From Rhodococcus qingshengii JCM 15477 (lineage in GTDB: Bacteria; Actinomycetota; Actinomycetes; Mycobacteriales; Mycobacteriaceae), in contig NZ_CP096565.1 of assembly GCF_023221595.1 (NCBI RefSeq), forward strand, positions 33,899 through 97,898: DNA of 64,000 nucleotides, given 5' to 3'. How positions within the stretch are numbered: position 1 is the stretch's first letter; each line of letters opens with the position of its first letter. Positions 60,768 through 64,000 of this stretch are shown piece after piece. A model generated the notes under the pieces. The model had not been told where the DNA came from and made no database searches. It saw only the letters and a list, made by a program, of their open reading frames with translations. The position numbers and the translations under genes were made by a program.

Positions 60768-61136
60768 TCAGTCGTCTGAGATGGGGCGCCCGCTGGGAAG
60801 TGCGCCAGTCTCTGCTTCGTACTGGTTTCCGCTGTTGTGCGCGGTTTCCCGGCGTTCTGCCTCTGCCGCTAGTGCTTTCTCTACGAATTGCGACCAGGAT
60901 TTGTCGTCCTCAAGGTGGCTGGTGTTTCGGTAAGCACCTCGGGCGCGACTGAATACGGCTTGATCGACGTAGACCGTAATACGTTTGGGCTTGGGCTTTT
61001 CCACAGCTGTCGGCGTGGGCTGTGGAGGCGGCGGGACCTGTGCGGCCGTGCGGTTGGACCTCTGCATTCGAGACAGGTCACCAGTCACGTTCCGCGGAGG
61101 TAGCGCCGTGAGCTTTCGTTCGGGCCGGTCATTCAT
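60768..61136 (-). CDS. Small partition protein, ribbon-helix-helix DNA-binding type
   Basis: 122 aa, ATG at 61136, overlapping the parA stop (ATGA). The segment KRITVYVDQAVFSRARGAYR is a ribbon-helix-helix beta strand plus helix, and the N-terminal half is flexible and basic/proline-rich, as in small centromere-binding ParB analogues of type Ib/ParG-like systems. It should bind the repeat array upstream of parA. Confidence 0.75.
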   Translation of the reverse strand: MNDRPERKLTALPPRNVTGDLSRMQRSNRTAAQVPPPPQPTPTAVEKPKPKRITVYVDQAVFSRARGAYRNTSHLEDDKSWSQFVEKALAAEAERRETAHNSGNQYEAETGALPSGRPISDD

Positions 61137-62050
61137 ACCCGTGCTTCCTCTCTTTCCGCTGTTGCAACGCGGGTGACAACTTCTTGCGCAACTGCAAAGA
61201 GGTCGTCTGCAACGGATTTGGACGATTTCGGTGCGAGAGTCTGAGGCTCGGCGTTGCCTTTGATGACGTCGTACCATTTCGGGCCGCTTCGGACGACTGC
61301 GTCGAGTTCGGCTGCGAGCATGCCTCGCTCGCGTGTTGCTTGGGCTGTCGCTTCTGAGTGACGGACGGTGGCAGTGAAAACGACGTCGTCGTTGCCGAAC
61401 GCCTCTGCAATTGCAGACCTGGCTTGCTTGAGCACGGTTTTCGCTGATGTACCGACGGCTACGAGAACGACGCCCAGTAGGTCGAGGTCGGGGTTGATTG
61501 CAGCGACAGCGTCGATGCGTAGTGCAACGGCTGCCATCCCTTTTCGGCTGGACGCATCGGATTTGACTGGCACGAATGCCCATTTTGCGGCGGCTAGCGC
61601 TGCTGTCTGCAAGGTTTCGTCGCCCGGGGGGCAGTCGATGAGGATCATGTCGTATGCGGGCGCCATTGGAGCAAGGACCCTCGCGAGGGCAAGTTTTGCG
61701 CCATCGGGATCTTTGGATGCCATAGCGGCAAGCGCTGCTGTTGCTTGTTCGAGGTGAACTCCCCCAGGGAGAACATCGAGATTAGCGCGAACATTTTCGA
61801 TGGGTTTTGCGTCACCGCCGAAAGCGATTGCGCTAGCAAGCGACCTTCCCTGGTCATCGCCGGTTTCACTGGTGTACCCGAGGTCTTCGGCGAGGTTCCC
61901 CTGAGGATCGAGGTCGACGAGCAGAATTTTCTGCCCCGACGCTGCCAGTTCTCCACCGACGTTAGCTGTCAGGGTCGTCTTTAGGACACCACCCTTGCCG
62001 TTGATTACGGCGATCACCCTTTTGCGTGTTTCGTGAAAGTCGGTCTGCAT
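61133..62050 (-). CDS. parA: ParA-family partition ATPase with variant Walker A
   Basis: 305 aa, ATG at 62050 behind GGGAGAG. Deviant Walker A reads INGKGGVLKTTLTANVG; the usual form is KGGVGKT, so a Leu replaces the Gly before the catalytic Lys-Thr. Walker A' LVDLDPQGNLAEDLG and Walker B MILIDCPPGDETLQ are normal. It segregates the plasmid with the small partner protein downstream. Confidence 0.9.
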   Translation of the reverse strand: MQTDFHETRKRVIAVINGKGGVLKTTLTANVGGELAASGQKILLVDLDPQGNLAEDLGYTSETGDDQGRSLASAIAFGGDAKPIENVRANLDVLPGGVHLEQATAALAAMASKDPDGAKLALARVLAPMAPAYDMILIDCPPGDETLQTAALAAAKWAFVPVKSDASSRKGMAAVALRIDAVAAINPDLDLLGVVLVAVGTSAKTVLKQARSAIAEAFGNDDVVFTATVRHSEATAQATRERGMLAAELDAVVRSGPKWYDVIKGNAEPQTLAPKSSKSVADDLFAVAQEVVTRVATAEREEARV

Positions 62051-62080
62051 TGCTCTCCCTCGACAGCGCTGGCACATATG

Positions 62081-62431
62081 ACGGCATTACCAGCATTCCA
62101 CGCCATCGCCAGCAATGCAATCAATAGCAGTAATGCCAGTATTGCTGCTATCGGCCATCGGTCAGGTCGTAGCAACACATCTGGCCTCAAAACCAGTAAT
62201 GGCAGCAATGCTGGCATTACGCACAGTTCGCCGTGGCAGCACCGTGAACTGCATGTTTCCAATAGCAGTATTACTGTCATTACGGCAGGCGGGGTTCGCG
62301 GAGAATCGAAACAAGCCGAGACTGCCACACCAACATTGACGGCATTACTGGTATTGCTGGTGTTACTGGGATTACAGGTTCCCGGATCTCGCCCTCAACT
62401 CTCTACTGCTATTGACAGTAATGCTGGCATT
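62081..62431. repeat. Centromere-like (parS) repeat array
   Basis: At least six clusters of a short motif around GGCATTACTGG / CCAGTAATGCC in both orientations, e.g. near 62082, 62127, 62188, 62262, 62340 and 62412. The array is immediately upstream of parA, where type I centromeres lie. Most of it recurs in the second copy of the tandem duplication. Confidence 0.75.
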
Positions 62432-63165
62432 TCTTCAGTTCGACGCAATGGCGCAAAATGCCTGGACGTGAGGCGGAGAACGCCACGGCTCGACGACTAC
62501 GTCACCCGTTCGACCGCACCTGGCGGCCCGCACGTAGGTCGCACGTAGGTCGCACCTCTCACTCGACATTTCAATCGAGCAACGTCAGCATGAGTCAATT
62601 TTGCGCACCCACCCAACTAAGCCCGTTCCGCGAAACCGCCGTTCTCGCATAATGCCAGTATTGCTGCTATCGGCCATCGGTCAGGTCGTAGCAACACATC
62701 TGGCCTCAAAACCAGTAATGGCAGCAATGCTGGCATTACGCACAGTTCGCCGTGGCAGCACCGTGAACTGCATGTTTCCAATAGCAGTATTACTGTCATT
62801 ACGGCAGGCGGGGTTCGCGGAGAATCGAAACAAGCCGAGACTGCCACACCAACATTGACGGCATTACTGGTATTGCTGGTGTTACTGGGATTACAGGTTC
62901 CCGGATCTCGCCCTCAACTCTCTACTGCTATTGACAGTAATGCTGGCATTTCTTCAGTTCGACGCAATGGCGCAAAATGCCTGGACGTGAGGCGGAGAAC
63001 GCCACGGCTCGACGACTACGTCACCCGTTCGACCGCACCTGGCGGCCCGCACGTAGGTCGCACGTAGGTCGCACCTCTCACTCGACATTTCAATCGAGCA
63101 ACGTCAGCATGAGTCAATTTTGCGCACCCACCCAACTAAGCCCGTTCCGCGAAACCGCCGTTCTC
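62131..63165. repeat. 516-bp tandem duplication covering most of the centromere array
   Basis: 62131-62646 and 62650-63165 appear identical, offset by 519 bp, with a 3-base spacer (GCA). The unit contains about five motif clusters plus a 3' part with GCACGTAGGTCGCACGTAGG. The perfect identity suggests a recent event. Copy 2 ends 18 bp before the SDR start. Confidence 0.95.
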
Positions 63166-63183
63166 ACGAGGAATACTTACGGC

Positions 63184-63996
63184 ATGGGGTATTTCATAGG
63201 ACGCGTTGTAGTCGTTACCGGCGCCGGAGCGGGAATCGGGCGGCAACTAAGCATCCAACTGGCCGCCCAAGGCGCAAAGCTCGCACTAATCGACGTCGAC
63301 CAAGGTGGCCTAGAGGAAACGGTCGAGCTGACTGGAATCAGCGCCGACTCGGTGATGATCTCGGCGACGGATGTCACGGACCGAGAAGCGATGGGGGAGT
63401 GTGCCGCGGCAACGCTCGCCCAGTTCGGGCATGTTGATGCGATCTTCAATAACGCTGGCGTTCTGTATTCCGGAACCGTGGAGGATTCCGACTACGCAGA
63501 CATCGAGCACGTGATGAATGTCGACTTCTGGGGCGTAGTTAATGGGTCGAAAGCCTTCTTGCCGTACATTATTGCGTCGGATCGTGGGTCCATCGTCAAC
63601 ATCTCATCGGCCTTCGGTCTCATGGCCGCGCCTGGTTACTCGGCCTACAACTCCGCGAAGTTCGCGGTCCGCGGCTTCACCGAGTCGCTCCGCCAGGAGA
63701 TGCTTCTTCATCACCGGCAAATAGCTGTGATTTGTGTGTTTCCCGGAGGAATCAAGACTTCAATTGCACGTACAGCGCGTGTGGCGACAACTCTCGACCA
63801 TTCGGAAGTCGTCGAATCCTTCGAGGGTTCCATCGCGAGAACGGATCCAGCGGCCGCTGCCAAAACGATTTTGCGCGGTGTGGAACGGCGCCGACCTCGA
63901 GTGCTGATCGGTAAAGATGCCCGCATCGTCGACCTACTAACTAGGACTGCCAGTTCGGGCTACCAACGGATCATTCCAGCACTGAAGTCCGGCTAG
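63184..63996 (+). CDS. Short-chain dehydrogenase/reductase
   Basis: 270 aa, ATG at 63184; GAGGA lies 13 bases upstream. Cofactor motif TGAGAGIG, FNNAG, catalytic Ser in IVNISSAFGLM and YSAYNSAK with Tyr and Lys. A full-length classical SDR with a C-terminal tail (RRRPRVLIGKDARIVDLLTR) typical of actinobacterial members. Its upstream DNA is entirely the tandem duplication, so its promoter is probably affected by partition-protein binding. Confidence 0.88.
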   Translation: MGYFIGRVVVVTGAGAGIGRQLSIQLAAQGAKLALIDVDQGGLEETVELTGISADSVMISATDVTDREAMGECAAATLAQFGHVDAIFNNAGVLYSGTVEDSDYADIEHVMNVDFWGVVNGSKAFLPYIIASDRGSIVNISSAFGLMAAPGYSAYNSAKFAVRGFTESLRQEMLLHHRQIAVICVFPGGIKTSIARTARVATTLDHSEVVESFEGSIARTDPAAAAKTILRGVERRRPRVLIGKDARIVDLLTRTASSGYQRIIPALKSG

Positions 63997-64000
63997 TACT

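Noticed and set aside
62033..62548. 171-aa open frame across the repeat array
   Set aside because: Its peptide is low-complexity Asn/Ser/Ala produced by the repeat motif, and it is duplicated with the array; it is not a gene.
62081..63165. CRISPR array
   Set aside because: The regular short motifs are in both orientations with irregular spacing and no constant 28-37 bp repeat or cas genes; a centromere array plus tandem duplication explains them.

Overview
The window looks like part of a large plasmid, or a plasmid-derived island, from a high-GC actinomycete, most likely Rhodococcus or a close relative. Evidence for this: high GC content, actinobacterial families (DUF4192, DUF2637, ImuA'-like RecA fold, DUF664, BtrH-like), a ParA/ribbon-helix-helix partition operon beside a centromere-like repeat array, antirestriction and NrdH genes, and many mobile elements. 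No replication initiator, relaxase, rRNA or tRNA was recognised. The genus is inferred from gene content only.

Region 1 (1-16 kb) is plasmid housekeeping, mostly on the minus strand: DUF4192, an ArdC-type antirestriction protein, a VbhA/Fic pair, a DnaB N-terminal-domain protein, NrdH, a ParB-like protein, small cysteine-rich proteins, a SUKH protein, and a DNA-repair group (ImuA'-like gene behind a perfect LexA-type box, SRAP/YedK). A ~280-bp leader cassette occurs three times, each ending 41-45 bp before a start codon. A second module (14-mer plus 16-bp stem-loop) occurs twice. An IS110 element lies inside this region.

Region 2 (16-25.4 kb): an ATP-dependent DNA ligase gene is split by a 4.69-kb Tn554-like element carrying two overlapping tyrosine recombinases and a DUF664/DinB-like cargo gene. 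Next comes a Septu-like ATPase/HNH defence pair.

Region 3 (25.4-36 kb) starts with a res-like site and a serine resolvase, followed by a chimeric pseudogene, an HNH protein and a three-gene recombinase unit (tyrosine recombinase, XRE regulator, zinc-ribbon recombinase-like protein). The third gene of that unit is cut by an IS21 element with a clean 6-bp target duplication.

Region 4 (36-56.5 kb) is the metabolic core. An AraC-type regulator diverges from a tightly coupled operon: ferredoxin, CYP153-like P450, ferredoxin reductase, second P450, transglutaminase-like protein, aldehyde dehydrogenase, SDR, BtrH-like cysteine acyltransferase and AlkK-like acyl-CoA ligase. A hotdog thioesterase plus third P450 follow. 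On both sides lie diverged copies of a thioesterase/MFS exporter/TetR module that share an operator-like palindrome. The simplest reading is terminal oxidation of an aliphatic compound to an acid and CoA ester, coupled to an unusual acyl-transfer or amide step and to export.

Region 5 (56.7-64 kb) repeats the res/resolvase arrangement, then has two tandem TetR regulators resembling gamma-butyrolactone receptors, a DUF2637 membrane protein, the partition operon, a 516-bp tandem duplication covering the centromere-like array, and an SDR gene. The two res-like sites are in direct orientation 31.3 kb apart, so the segment with the P450 cluster could be a resolvable unit.
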